A stretch of DNA of 64,000 nucleotides from assembly GCF_013778305.1 (NCBI RefSeq), contig NZ_JACEIC010000002.1, positions 871,708-935,707 of the forward strand, read 5' to 3'. Under the pieces are notes generated by a model, which was given only the letters and a program-made list of their open reading frames with translations, made no database searches and was not told where the DNA came from. Below are positions 33,961 through 43,800 of the stretch, piece by piece. The position numbers and the translations under genes were made by a program. The stretch's first letter is position 1; every line of letters begins with the position of its first letter. The DNA is from Nocardioides agri. Its GTDB lineage: Bacteria > Actinomycetota > Actinomycetes > Propionibacteriales > Nocardioidaceae.

Positions 33961-34116
33961 TCTGCACTTCGGAACTACAAGCGCCATCGACATCGCCCGT
34001 TCCGGAATCGAGTTGTATCTGTTCGCGATCGTTGTAAGCGCTCCGCGCTCTACACGGAACACACGAGCCTGGCGGTCGGCCATGCACGCCCACGCCGTCA
34101 TCGGACCAATCCACCC

Positions 34117-34341
34117 ATGGCTGCTACCACCTGCTCAATCCCTGATGAGTCGACCCCGATCCGCGTGTACGTGCCCGCCCTGAGCAACGCCGTCCGACGT
34201 GCCCTCGAGCACCGCGAGTTGGCCGACCTCGCTGCGGTTAGTCGGACTGTGAGCTATCCGCTCCTCAGCGAACAGGAAAACTCCCTGGAGGCCCAGCCCC
34301 GCTCAACCGAGCCAAGTGCGGCTGTTAGGACTGATCTCTGA
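34117..34341 (+). CDS. Possible small gene coupled to the 1009-residue gene
   Basis: Frame of 74 codons whose TGA shares one base with the ATG of the next gene (TGATG), a typical coupling arrangement. The product is hydrophilic with a helical middle (NAVRRALEHRELADLAAVSR). No ribosome site is evident and I know no family. It may be a real leader gene or chance. The rest of the gap from 33961 shows nothing that I recognise. Confidence 0.3.
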   Translation: MAATTCSIPDESTPIRVYVPALSNAVRRALEHRELADLAAVSRTVSYPLLSEQENSLEAQPRSTEPSAAVRTDL

Positions 34342-37300
34342 TGGGAACGATCGACACAAGTGTGTCGTCGTCTCCCGTCAGGGATCGACACCGGCGTGCG
34401 GCAGTGGTAGACCGAGTGGATGAAGGGTCGAGGGGCGACCTGACGGTGCTGGTCCATCCGGGCATTCGACCGGGGTCACTGGCGCTGGGCCTCCCCCGCA
34501 CCAGCTCTACTGAGGCGAGGGTCGAGGCGTCTCAGGAGGGCCAGCTTGCGACCATCGCCGAACTGGCGTGTGCCGATGGTGTCATCAGCCGGGCCGAGGC
34601 CGACCTGTTGATTGAGATCGGCGCGAAGCCGTTGGACCCGGCGTCGGGAATTGGTGAGTACGGACGCGATCCTCAGACGGGTGCGCACTTTTCGAGATTG
34701 ACCGTCGGCGGTCTCGCCATTCAGATGTACATGGGAACCGCGGCAGAACGAGATGAAGCCTTCGTCGCCGTTTACCAGCGCTACCTGACCGCGGCGCTCG
34801 CCCAGTCCGGTGCGCAGCGGTTGTACGCATCGGAGCCGAAGCGCCTGTGGCGGACCGTGAACGACGACGAGAACGTTCTCACCAAACAGATGCGAAAGGC
34901 GCGCGTGCGCGAGGTGGTGTTCGCGACCGAACGGGTCGACCTCACGTCAGAGGTCGGCTGGAACAGGCTCGCCGAGTTGCAGCAGAAGGCCGCTGAGGAC
35001 CGCGACTTCCTTGTCCGCAAGCTCACCGAGAGTCGCGCCAGGCAGGAGGCTCAACGCGATCGCTGGGCGCGTCCACAGGCTCCCCCTCCCGGCTATCGGT
35101 TCGTGGGCAACCGACAGATCGAGGTCGATCTGGAGGTCCGGGAGGTTGCACTGCGGCACGTCCTGCCGGCCCTCGAAGAAGGGGTCGCGATTATGGAGGC
35201 TCGCCGGCTCCTGCGGGAGTTCCGCGTCGTGGGACCGAAGCGGAGCGGAACCGGCGCGTGGCGGGTCCTTGAACCGCACGAACCCTACCCGGACGGCTAT
35301 CTGCCCGACGTTCGAGCATTCTGCCGTGGCATCGATGCCTGGATCTCAGGCGTTTTTGAGGCGAAGGAAAGCTGCCCGCTGAACGCGGAGGAGTACCTGC
35401 GGGAGACCGTCGTCCGGACTGGCGACGGTCGCGCCTACGTGATCACCAAGTTCCGGGTCGGCGCACTCGACCTCTCCCCCGCCGAGATCGACATGGCCCG
35501 CGCCGTTCAACGGCGGCTGGAGACGCCCCAGAAGATCAAGCCACGGATGCGGCGCTCGCCGTACTCAGGCATGACGTACCCCGGCGCGGACGGCCAGTGG
35601 CGCCTCCGGGCGTTTCGCGAGGAATCCGGCGAGCGTCGCTACGCGGTCCACGACCATGCCGGGAAGCGAGTCGGTGTGATCAACGCCGACTTCGAAACAA
35701 CGCTCGCCGATCGAGTCGCTACAGCCGTGGCCGCCGGCGCATTGGCGTCGAGGGTTGACGCCCGAGCCGTCCCGTTGGAGTGGCGGCGGTGGCTGAGCGA
35801 CGGTTCCCGCGACATCCAGACGCTGTCGGACGCGGTCGAGACCCTTCGAGAGCAGGTCGAGTACGCCGTCGAGCGGAGCACGAAGGCCGCAACCGCGACG
35901 CTGCGAGACAAGTACGGGAGGGAGGCCGACGCCTTGGGGGCGCGCCTCGACGCGCTCGAGCACAGGTTGAGCGAACTGCAGATCTCTGTGCCCAAGGAGG
36001 AGGACTGGCGGATCGAGTCAGACTTGGTGCCACGGGCATTGGCGACGCTGGCGCACGGCACCAGCCACGACGACCACACCTTCCCACCCCTGATTCAGAC
36101 GCTGCTGCCGATCAGCGTGGTTCCAGATGCTCCCGGGCTGATGAGGATCAGCGCGGCGCTGCACGCCCCGACAAACCGCGGCATCGCCGCCTTCGAGCCC
36201 ATCGTCGTCACGGTCCCCGACCTGAAGTCGCAGTACCTGGGGACACCCGGCGAAGTCGAAGGCCGAGCGCTCCGGGCTGCCTGCGACTGGCTCGAAGCCA
36301 CCGAAGATGCAGATCTGCGTGACTTCGCCGGCCCTCTCGTCGAGACCGGTCGAGCAGCGCGCCACTGGATGACCAGTGCACTCGCTACGCACATGCCCAA
36401 GTCTGCGGCTTCTTGGATCATGCTGCACCCGGTCCACGCGTCTCGAACTGCCGTCGCCAGGGCCATCAGACAGCGCGTCTTCGCCGTCGGCACGACGCTC
36501 ACGGACTTCGAGCGCCGGATCTGCGAGACCTACGTGGAGGGCAGCTTCGGCCGCATGCCGCAGCGGGGCTTTCTGATCGAGACCGCGGACGCGCGCGCGT
36601 TGGAGACGCTCGTGCTCGAACACAGCGGCACTGCGTCCACCATGGAGCTACGGAGTTCGTTGGAGCGACGGGGAGCCCGCCCGAACACGGCACGGCAGCG
36701 CGTCGACGAGGCGATCGGCCGCGGGGTGATCGACGTACACCGCGGTGAGGGTCGGGTTCGCTCTGTTTCCGTCAGGCAATGCGCCTGCGGAGGGGCCTTC
36801 ACCCTCTACGTCGCCGCACCCGAGGTTGCGGCTGGACTCTTGTGCTCCGCGTGCCTCTCCGATCCCACCGGCATGCAGTTCCCCGCCCAGTACGCGGAGC
36901 TAACTGGTGACTGTACGCATCTCCTCGATGAACGTCGCGAAGACGTTGTCGAACGGCGCGCGGCCGTCCGCGGGGCGAGCTCCGGCCAAGCCGCACGTGC
37001 ACGCGCACGCGTGTACGGCTTCGAGGTCGCTGACCAGGGCAGGCCGCCCAAGGCAATCACCGCCGAAGTCGTACGGCTCGACGGGTTGGTAGAGCGGCTG
37101 CTCGCCATCACCCACGGCCAAGGGGGCGCGGCACCGGAGCAACTCTCCGAAGCGTGGAGGCGAGCTGCGGACCAGGCACGCAGCCTCCCGCCTTCCTTGG
37201 ACAGCTCCGATCTGGAACGTCTACTCAACTACGGAACCGCCGCGGACTGGCGCCGCCGAGCCCGGCTCGTCGGCTTGGACACACCCGCCCGAGGGACGAT

Positions 37301-37370
37301 CTCCATGCCTCTCAGATTGGCGATCGTGATTGCCGAAGGCTCGCGCGCTGGTCTGGACGCTGCTCCCTAA
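34341..37370 (+). CDS. Large protein of unknown function with coiled coil, winged-helix and zinc-ribbon-like regions
   Basis: I do not recognise this 1009-residue protein. A short TerB-like segment, IAELACADGVISRAEADLL, lies near residues 72-90. Residues about 490-550 form a probable coiled coil. Residues about 756-810 (STMELRSSLERRGARPNTAR) look like a winged helix, directly followed by a CAC...CSAC zinc-ribbon pair (Cys814/816 and Cys835/838). There is no signal peptide or membrane span. Codon use is less GC-biased than in the flanks, which suggests transfer. An in-frame stop lies just before the ATG, so it is complete at the 5' end. A DNA-associated role is inferred from the last domains only. 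Confidence 0.75.
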   Translation: MGTIDTSVSSSPVRDRHRRAAVVDRVDEGSRGDLTVLVHPGIRPGSLALGLPRTSSTEARVEASQEGQLATIAELACADGVISRAEADLLIEIGAKPLDPASGIGEYGRDPQTGAHFSRLTVGGLAIQMYMGTAAERDEAFVAVYQRYLTAALAQSGAQRLYASEPKRLWRTVNDDENVLTKQMRKARVREVVFATERVDLTSEVGWNRLAELQQKAAEDRDFLVRKLTESRARQEAQRDRWARPQAPPPGYRFVGNRQIEVDLEVREVALRHVLPALEEGVAIMEARRLLREFRVVGPKRSGTGAWRVLEPHEPYPDGYLPDVRAFCRGIDAWISGVFEAKESCPLNAEEYLRETVVRTGDGRAYVITKFRVGALDLSPAEIDMARAVQRRLETPQKIKPRMRRSPYSGMTYPGADGQWRLRAFREESGERRYAVHDHAGKRVGVINADFETTLADRVATAVAAGALASRVDARAVPLEWRRWLSDGSRDIQTLSDAVETLREQVEYAVERSTKAATATLRDKYGREADALGARLDALEHRLSELQISVPKEEDWRIESDLVPRALATLAHGTSHDDHTFPPLIQTLLPISVVPDAPGLMRISAALHAPTNRGIAAFEPIVVTVPDLKSQYLGTPGEVEGRALRAACDWLEATEDADLRDFAGPLVETGRAARHWMTSALATHMPKSAASWIMLHPVHASRTAVARAIRQRVFAVGTTLTDFERRICETYVEGSFGRMPQRGFLIETADARALETLVLEHSGTASTMELRSSLERRGARPNTARQRVDEAIGRGVIDVHRGEGRVRSVSVRQCACGGAFTLYVAAPEVAAGLLCSACLSDPTGMQFPAQYAELTGDCTHLLDERREDVVERRAAVRGASSGQAARARARVYGFEVADQGRPPKAITAEVVRLDGLVERLLAITHGQGGAAPEQLSEAWRRAADQARSLPPSLDSSDLERLLNYGTAADWRRRARLVGLDTPARGTISMPLRLAIVIAEGSRAGLDAAP

Positions 37371-37415
37371 GCTCGCGGCATCCCCGGGGCGGCACCCCGC
37401 ATGCGCGCAGCCGGA

Positions 37416-37566
37416 TCATGGGGCAACGGCGTCCCGGCGGACGTCTGCCGAGGTGCTGACGCTGGACCTACGCTGACGCGGCTTCGGGAAGTCGTCCCAG
37501 TACTCGGCGTAGCGGGACTCGGACACGGCCCGGAAGCTTGGTGAGCCACAGGGCCTCGTCCGTCAT
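37416..37566 (-). pseudogene. Small gene disrupted by a frameshift
   Basis: A good ribosome site AGAGGAAAG precedes an ATG that reads MTDEALWLTKL; a frame change at about 37530 then gives SFRAVSESRYAEYWDDFPKP and a stop at 37416. Each half looks protein-like only in its own frame. The intact product would have been about 50 residues. Family unknown. The rest of the 290-bp gap holds nothing else that I can support. Confidence 0.4.
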
Positions 37567-37661
37567 CGCTTTCCTCTCGACCGGCGACGCAACCCGAGGT
37601 CTGATCGATCCGTGTCGCTATCCCAGTGCACCGGGTTCGGTTTCCGTTCTGCCTGGTCAGG

Positions 37662-39728
37662 CTACGCGGCGTTGCACCGGGCAGTCGTCCGCCGTTTCCG
37701 GCGGCCCCGAGCCGCGGTGAGGTCGGCCCGATCGACCGAGCTCCTGGTGACGTAGGCGCGTTCGCCGGTGCCGGTGGGGAGGGCGGTCAGGAGCCCGGTC
37801 GTGACGAGGCGCCGGACGGTCTGGACGGGGACGCCGAGGCGGGCGGCGGCCTGGTCGTGGGTGTAGCCGTCGGCCTCGAGCCGGCGGCGCCGGGAGACCC
37901 AGGCGGTGAGGCCGGCACGGGTCTGCTCGGGCACCAGGGTGATGTTGCCCCGCCGCTCCAACGGGAGCCCGAGGCGGTGCGCGGCCTGGTGCAGGTTCGA
38001 GACGCCGTAGCCGAGCTCCTCGGCGAGCTCGGCCATCGTGGTGCCGGCGCTGAGGGCCGCGCGCAGCGCCTCGACGTCGGCGAGGGCGGCGCAGCGCTGG
38101 TCGGCGCGGCCGCCGGGCAGCGGCCGGCTGGGCAGGGTGCCGTCGCGCAGGTAGCGGCGGGCGGTGATGACGCTCAGGCCGAGGTAGGCGGCGACCTGTT
38201 CGGCGTCGAGCAGGTCGGTGCCGGCGTCGGCGGGGGTGATGAGCCAGCCCGCTTCGAGGAGCTGCGCGTCGATCTGGTCGGCGCGGGCGGCGAGGGCGGG
38301 CTGGTTGCCGGTGGTACACCGCACGGCGGTGGGCACGACCAGCCGGGCCGCGACCGACGGCGGGAGCTCGGCGTCGATGGCGCCCTGGAGGGCGTCGGCG
38401 ACCTGCAGCAGCGGCGCCGCAGCGGGGTCGTCGAGCAGGTAGTGCCGGTGGTGCACGTCGGTGCCGGCGAGGTGCCCGAGGTGCCGCATCCGCACCCACG
38501 CGGGGAGGTCGGCGACCGCCATCTCGGTGCCGACGGCCTTGCGGAGGTCGTGCGGGATGGGGAGCTCGCAGCCGTCGACGAGATCGCTGGACACGTCGAG
38601 CCCGGCCCGCTCCGCGGCCGTGGCGAACCCTCGCCCGAAGCTGCCCTGGCCGGAGCCGGCGCCGGTGAGGTCGGGGATGAGCCGAGCATCCGGGTCGACC
38701 GCGCCGTCCGGGCCGGTGTGGAAGACCTCGATGACCAGCTGGATCAGCGCCATCAGCGCGACCGGGATCGGCACCAGCCGCACGGACTGGTCGGTCTTGG
38801 TCCGGCCGACCTCGTGCTTCTTGGTGATCGTCCCGTCGACGTCGCGGTCGAGGAACATGCGGCCGCCCTGTCGTGCCACGACCAGCAGTCCCCGGCCGGA
38901 CCCGTCCGGAACGGGGTGGACGTCGCCGACGTGCAGACCAAATCCTTCGCTGATCCGCAGGCCGGTCGTGCGCAGCAGCCAGACGACGAACTGGTGGACG
39001 GCGTGCAGCTCGGCGGCCAGCGCGGCGGTCTCGGCGAGCGTGAGCGCGCGCTTCGGCGTCTTCCTGGGCCGCTGCGTCGTGGGAGTCGGGACGGTGTCCG
39101 GTCGCAGCAGCTGTGGCTGGTCGAGGACATGCCAGGCGTAGCCGAGGACGTCGTCCAGAAGCCGGCGGTGGTCGCGGAGCACGTCGGCGGCATAGCCGAT
39201 CAGCTGACCACCCGCAGCGGGGTCCTGGCGCCGGTTCAGCGGCCCCCGGATGGTGCCGGCCCATTGGCACAGGATGTCGAGGTAACCGGCCCGGGTCAGG
39301 GTGCCGGGCGTCAGGTCCCGCTGCTCGAAGTAGCGGGCGAGGTGGTCGGCCTGGCGCCGCTGCTCGACTTCGCGGTCGGGGCCGGCCCGGCGACTCAGGG
39401 TGAACCGCTCGTGCAGGAGCGCCTCGGCAGCGGCGCGGAACGAGACCGTCCCCGCGCCGTCACCGGTGCTCTCGTGGGGCGTCCCCGAGGTCGGCGCCTC
39501 GGTGGTGTCACCGGCGGTCGCGGCGGTGCGCGCCGCGAGCCACTCGGGCTTGCGGAGGATCGGCCGGCCGGCCCGGCGGGCGGCGAGGGCGTCCTTGAGC
39601 CATGCCTCGGCGTGGTCGCGGCCGGGGAAGGTGGCGCGGGCCCGGCGGGTGCTGCCGGTGGCCTCGGGGAGGTCGGCGGACCAGCCGGTGGCGACGGGCC
39701 GGATGCGGCCGGTGAGCGGGCGTCCCAT
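37662..39728 (-). CDS. Tyrosine recombinase/integrase with C-terminal HTH extension
   Basis: Site-specific recombinase of 688 residues, far longer than the usual 350-450. The catalytic residues can be placed: Arg in TTGLRISEGFGL, His-x-x-Arg in PHDLRKAVG, His in RHLGHLAG and Tyr in HHRHYLLDD. The N-terminal part holds the DNA arm/SAM-like domain. After the catalytic domain come about 200 residues with repeated helix-turn-helix units (LLDAEQVAAYLGLSVITARR, ELAEELGYGVSNLHQAAHRL, QAAARLGVPVQTVRRL). It begins 1 bp after a small HTH/coiled-coil gene and lies close to an initiator tRNA gene, a common integration target. Confidence 0.88.
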   Translation of the reverse strand: MGRPLTGRIRPVATGWSADLPEATGSTRRARATFPGRDHAEAWLKDALAARRAGRPILRKPEWLAARTAATAGDTTEAPTSGTPHESTGDGAGTVSFRAAAEALLHERFTLSRRAGPDREVEQRRQADHLARYFEQRDLTPGTLTRAGYLDILCQWAGTIRGPLNRRQDPAAGGQLIGYAADVLRDHRRLLDDVLGYAWHVLDQPQLLRPDTVPTPTTQRPRKTPKRALTLAETAALAAELHAVHQFVVWLLRTTGLRISEGFGLHVGDVHPVPDGSGRGLLVVARQGGRMFLDRDVDGTITKKHEVGRTKTDQSVRLVPIPVALMALIQLVIEVFHTGPDGAVDPDARLIPDLTGAGSGQGSFGRGFATAAERAGLDVSSDLVDGCELPIPHDLRKAVGTEMAVADLPAWVRMRHLGHLAGTDVHHRHYLLDDPAAAPLLQVADALQGAIDAELPPSVAARLVVPTAVRCTTGNQPALAARADQIDAQLLEAGWLITPADAGTDLLDAEQVAAYLGLSVITARRYLRDGTLPSRPLPGGRADQRCAALADVEALRAALSAGTTMAELAEELGYGVSNLHQAAHRLGLPLERRGNITLVPEQTRAGLTAWVSRRRRLEADGYTHDQAAARLGVPVQTVRRLVTTGLLTALPTGTGERAYVTRSSVDRADLTAARGRRKRRTTARCNAA

Positions 39729-39729
39729 C

Positions 39730-40266
39730 TCAGGCCGCCTTTCCGGTCGCGGCGGCCAGCGGGTGGGCCGGGGAGGCGAGCTGGGTCTCCAGGAGGCGGC
39801 TCAGCAGGTCGCGGTGGGAGTCGCGGTGGAAGTCGCGGTCGGCGATGACCAGGGCGAGCTGCTGCTCGAGGCCGGCGACCTGCGCCTCGAGGGCGGCGGC
39901 CCGGACCGCGAGCTCCTGCCGGGCGGTGTCGGTGGCGTGCTGGAGCGCGGCGGCTTCGCGGCCGTGCTTCGCGGTCGCCACGGTCTCGGCCACGTCGACC
40001 AGTGCGTCGGCACCCAGCAGGCCGGCGGCGACCAGGTCGGTGACGGGGATGAGGAGGGTGCCGCGGTTGTCGCCGTCTCGCGTGAACGTGGCGAGCGTGC
40101 CGTCCTTGATCCGGCGCTTGATGGTGTCGACGCTGGCGCCCGTGGCCTGCGCGGCTTCGCTCTTGGTCAGGGCGGCGTCGGGCCGGTACCTCGGGGCGGG
40201 CTGCTGGGCGAGCTGCTGGGCGGGCTGCTGGGCGGGCTGCTGGGAGGGCTGGGTGGGGACGGACAT
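39730..40266 (-). CDS. HTH and coiled-coil protein, partner of the integrase
   Basis: Protein of 178 residues. An N-terminal QQPA-type repeat is followed by an excisionase/MerR-like HTH (ALTKSEAAQATGASVDTIKRRI, then DGTLATF) and a long helical segment with heptads (ARQELAVRAAALEAQVAGLEQQ). This resembles small DNA-binding partners encoded next to actinobacterial integrases. It precedes the integrase by 1 bp. It may be a recombination directionality factor or a regulator; the G-rich decamer repeats upstream are candidate binding sites. Confidence 0.8.
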   Translation of the reverse strand: MSVPTQPSQQPAQQPAQQLAQQPAPRYRPDAALTKSEAAQATGASVDTIKRRIKDGTLATFTRDGDNRGTLLIPVTDLVAAGLLGADALVDVAETVATAKHGREAAALQHATDTARQELAVRAAALEAQVAGLEQQLALVIADRDFHRDSHRDLLSRLLETQLASPAHPLAAATGKAA

Positions 40267-40344
40267 CGGTGCTGCTCCTGCGTCGGTGTGATCGGACGCA
40301 GCAGACCGGTGCTCATGCGGACATGGGGGGCAATGTCGACCGCA

Positions 40345-40550
40345 ACCGGGGGCAGACCGGGGGAAGGCGAACTCCCCCATGGTCGCCGGGAGCCGCTGAA
40401 TCGGGGGCAGGGTCGAGGCTCGGAGTGCCCCCGGTTGCCCCGGGTCTGCCCCGGGTCGAGAGCGCGACGCCCGACTCGTGGCCGTCGGCACCGGGTGCAG
40501 GGTCGGGGCCGGTCGGGGGCAACCGGGGTGACCGGGGGCAACCGGGGGCA
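40345..40550. repeat. ACCGGGGGCA decamer repeats upstream of the integrase genes
   Basis: Exact copies of ACCGGGGGCA start at 40345, 40531 and 40541, with one reverse copy at 40426; near copies start at 40356, 40401, 40512 and 40522. The last four form a direct array at 9-10 bp steps. They lie in the 366-bp gap upstream of the HTH/integrase operon, which holds no gene that I can support. They could be arm-type sites for the recombinase or operators for the HTH protein. Confidence 0.5.
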
Positions 40551-40632
40551 CGCTGGACCCGATCCGGACCACAAACGCGCCACAAACCCCGTCCGGGAGC
40601 ACGCCGCGGGGGCCGGAAGGGGCCGAAATGCG

Positions 40633-40661
40633 CAGGACCCCGGCCGGGGGCCGGGGTCCTG
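40633..40661 (-). terminator. Terminator after the initiator tRNA
   Basis: Perfect 13-bp stem CAGGACCCCGGCC/GGCCGGGGTCCTG with a 3-nt loop, 24 bp beyond the tRNA 3' end on the same strand. Strong hairpin, no long T tract. Confidence 0.75.
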
Positions 40662-40685
40662 TCAGGCTGTCGCAGCCTTGATTTG

Positions 40686-40759
40686 TAGCGGGGGCAGGAT
40701 TTGAACCTGCGACCTCTGGGTTATGAGCCCAGCGAGCTACCGAGCTGCTCCACCCCGCG
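40686..40759 (-). tRNA. tRNA-fMet (CAT), initiator
   Basis: Read on the minus strand: acceptor CGCGGGG pairs with CCCCGC, the D arm is AGCTCGGTAGCT, the anticodon stem-loop CTGGGCTCATAACCCAG holds CAT, and the T arm is GCAGGTTCAAATCCTGC. The unpaired first position (C1 against T72) and three G-C pairs at the base of the anticodon stem mark an initiator tRNA. CCA is not encoded. It is a plausible attachment site for the nearby integrase. Confidence 0.93.
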
Positions 40760-40821
40760 TCGGTGATCCCAACCTTACAGACCGGGGTGGGGCGAGCCAA
40801 ATCGGGGTCGGATCTCGGGCG

Positions 40822-43800
40822 CTACTCGGCCGTCGCGGACTCCGACGGGCTCGGGCTGGGCTCCTCGGTGGCGCCGCCGCCGGACGCTTCGGGGTCACGC
40901 TGCGCGGAGAGCGCGAGTGCCTCCTCGATCGCGTCCTGGGCGTCGTTGACGTGCTCCTGGTAGGCACCCAGGTCGCCCTCGGCGAGGGCGTCCTGAGCGG
41001 CGCTGTAGGCCTGGTTGGCCTCGCGCAGCAGGCGCTCGATCCGGACGTCGATGCTGCCGGTGCCGCCGCCGTCACCGCCACCACCGCCGCCGCCGCCGGG
41101 CTCGGTGGGCGTCTCGGAGCCACCACCGGTCTCGCCGACCAGCTGCCGGAGCGCGTCGTAGAGCGTCGGGCCGTAGCCGATGTCCCCGCCGAAGCTGACC
41201 AGGACGTAGCGCAGGATCGGGTAGCTCGACTCCGAGCCGGCCCGGCTGGCGTAGACCGGCTGGACGTACATCAGCCCGTCGTTGACCGGCAGGGTCAGCA
41301 GGTTGCCGAACCGCGGCTCGGCTCCGCTTCGGTTGAACTGCGCCAGCAGGTCCGCGATCTCGGGATCGGACTGGAACGTGTTGGCGACCTGTCCGGGCCC
41401 CTCGACCGGGTTGCCGGTGGTGGGCAGCTGGAGCACCCGGATCGCGCCGTAGTCCTCGCTGGTCGCGTCGGAGTCGACCGAGACGAACGAGGCCAGGTTG
41501 TTCTTCTGGTAGGGCACGTAGACCGAGGTGACTGAGAAGACCTCGGACGCGCTGTCGCCCGGGTTGTCGATGTAGAGCCGGTACGGCGGCTGGAAGGTGC
41601 CCCGCTCGTACGGGTCCTCGGGGACCTCCCAGCGGTTGTTGCCCTGGTAGAAGTCGCCCGGGTTCGTCACGTGGTAGCGCGCGTACTGGTAGCGCTGCAC
41701 CTGGAAGAGGTCCTCGGGGTAGCGCAGGTGCTTCATCAGGTCATCGGAGATCTCCGACTTCGGCAGCACCGTGCCGGGGAACGCGTCCGACCACGCCTGC
41801 AGGATCGGGTCGCTCTCGTCCCAGGCATAGAGCTTGACCTCGCCGCTGTAGGCGTCCACCGTCGCCTTGACCGCGTTGCGCATGTAGTTGATCTCGTCCG
41901 TCGGCAGCGTCTGCAGGCCGGTGTCGACCTGCAGCGAGTCGTCGGTCATCTCGTCGAACGAGTCCTTCTCGGCGTTCGGGTAGCGGTCGGTCGTCGTGTA
42001 CCCGTCGATGATCCACTGGATCCGCCCGCCGACGATGGCGGGGTACGGGTCGCTGTCGACGGTCAACCAGGGGGCGACCTCCTCGACCCGGTCGCGCGGG
42101 TTGCGGTTGAACAGGACCCGGCTGTCGTCGTTGACCCGCCCGGAGAGCACGAAGTTGGGCTCGCCGTACTTCACCGCGAACATCAGCTGGTTGAAGAGGC
42201 TGCCGACGGCGGCGTCGCCGGAACCGTCGTACGTCGTGGTCGTGTCGTCGCCCGCGTCCCCGCCCGTCGGCAGGTTGAGCTCGACGTCGCGGGCACTCTC
42301 GGAGGTCTTGCCGACGATGGAGTACTCCGGGCTCTCCTCGCCGTAGTAGATCCGGTCCTCGAACTCGCCCACCGACCGCGCGAGGCCGTCCTGGTCGCTG
42401 CCGAGGCCCTGGGCCCAGACGATGCCGGCGTCCTGGCTGCTGCTGTCGGACTCGGCGTTGGCGATCTGGGCGCTGTTGTCCTCCGGGCGCTGGTTGGCGT
42501 AGGCCGCGATCACGCCGTTGCCGTGGGTGTAGACGGTGTGCAGGTTGGACCAGTTGCGGTCGCTGGACGGGATGCCGTTCTGGTCCAGCTCGCGGACGCC
42601 GAGCACGAGCGCGCGGTCGTTGCCGGCGATCTCGTAGCGGTCGACGTCGAGCACGTCGGCGACGGAGTAGTAGGCGCGACCCTGCTGGTTCTGCTCGAAC
42701 GCAGCGCGCACGAGCTGCGGGTCGACCAGCGGGATCGACGCGGTCTTCTCGTCGACCGTCTTGAGCGGCGCTCCCCCGCTGAGCACCGTCGAGGGACTGA
42801 ACTCCTCGACCTCCACGTCGTTGATGTCGTACGCCGCGCGCGTGGCCTTGATGTTGGCCTCGATGTACGGCGCCTCCTTGTCCGCCTCGGAGGGCTTGAC
42901 CTGGAACTGCTGCACGATGCCGGGCCAGATCAGGCCGAGCAGGATCGCCGAGACCGCGAGCAGCGCGAGCCCGACCGACGGCAGCAGCCAGGTGCGCCGC
43001 CAGATGTTGATGAAGAAGAGCACCGCGCAGATGATCGCGATGCCGAGCAGGATGTTCTTGGCCGGCAGCACCGCGTTGTGGCCGGTGTAGTTCATGCCGG
43101 TGATCCGCGGGCCGGACCGGGTGACGAGGTCGAAGCGGTCGAGCCAGTAGTCGGCGGCCTTGGCCAGCACGAACAGCCCGAGCAGCACGGAGAGCTGGAC
43201 CTGCGCGGCGCCGGAGAGCCGGTCGCGCGAGGTCTGCAGCCGGATGCCGCCGTAGAGGTAGTGGACGACCGCGGCGGCGATCAGCGCCACCACGAGCACC
43301 GCCATCGTGAAGTCGACCAGGTAGTGCAGCCAGGGCAGCTCGAAGACGTAGAAGCCGATGTCCTTGCCGAACCAGCGGTCCTTCTCGCCGAAGGAGCCGC
43401 CGTGGCGCCACAGCAGGTAGGAGCGCCACTGGCCGATGGCCGAGCTGCCCGCGAACGCGCCGAGCACCACCGAGATGCCGACCAGCAGCCAGGTGCGGAT
43501 CGGCGTGACGGCGTCGCGGTAGCGGTCCAGGCCGTTCTGCTCGGGCGAGCTGGGCCGGAAGAAGGGCCGGAACCGGAACGCGAGGTACATGTTGACCCCG
43601 ACGACGATGCCCATCAGCGCGCCGAAGACGAGGAACAGCCCGGTCCGGGTCCAGAACATGATGCTGAAGACCTCGCCGTACCCGCCGCTCTTGAACCACA
43701 GCCGGTCGGTGTAGAGCCGCGCGAAGGTGGAGAGCCCGAGGAAGAGCAGCACCATCACCACCGCGGTGACGATCAACGCACGGGAGCGTCGCGAGCTGCG

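Noticed and set aside
40200..40260. Short repeated GCTGGGCGGGCTGCT units
   Set aside because: They encode the QQPA repeat at the N-terminus of the HTH protein, not a separate repeat element.
34341..40266. A defined phage-defence island
   Set aside because: One orphan protein and an integrase pair are not enough; no nuclease, ATPase or toxin motif of known systems was seen.
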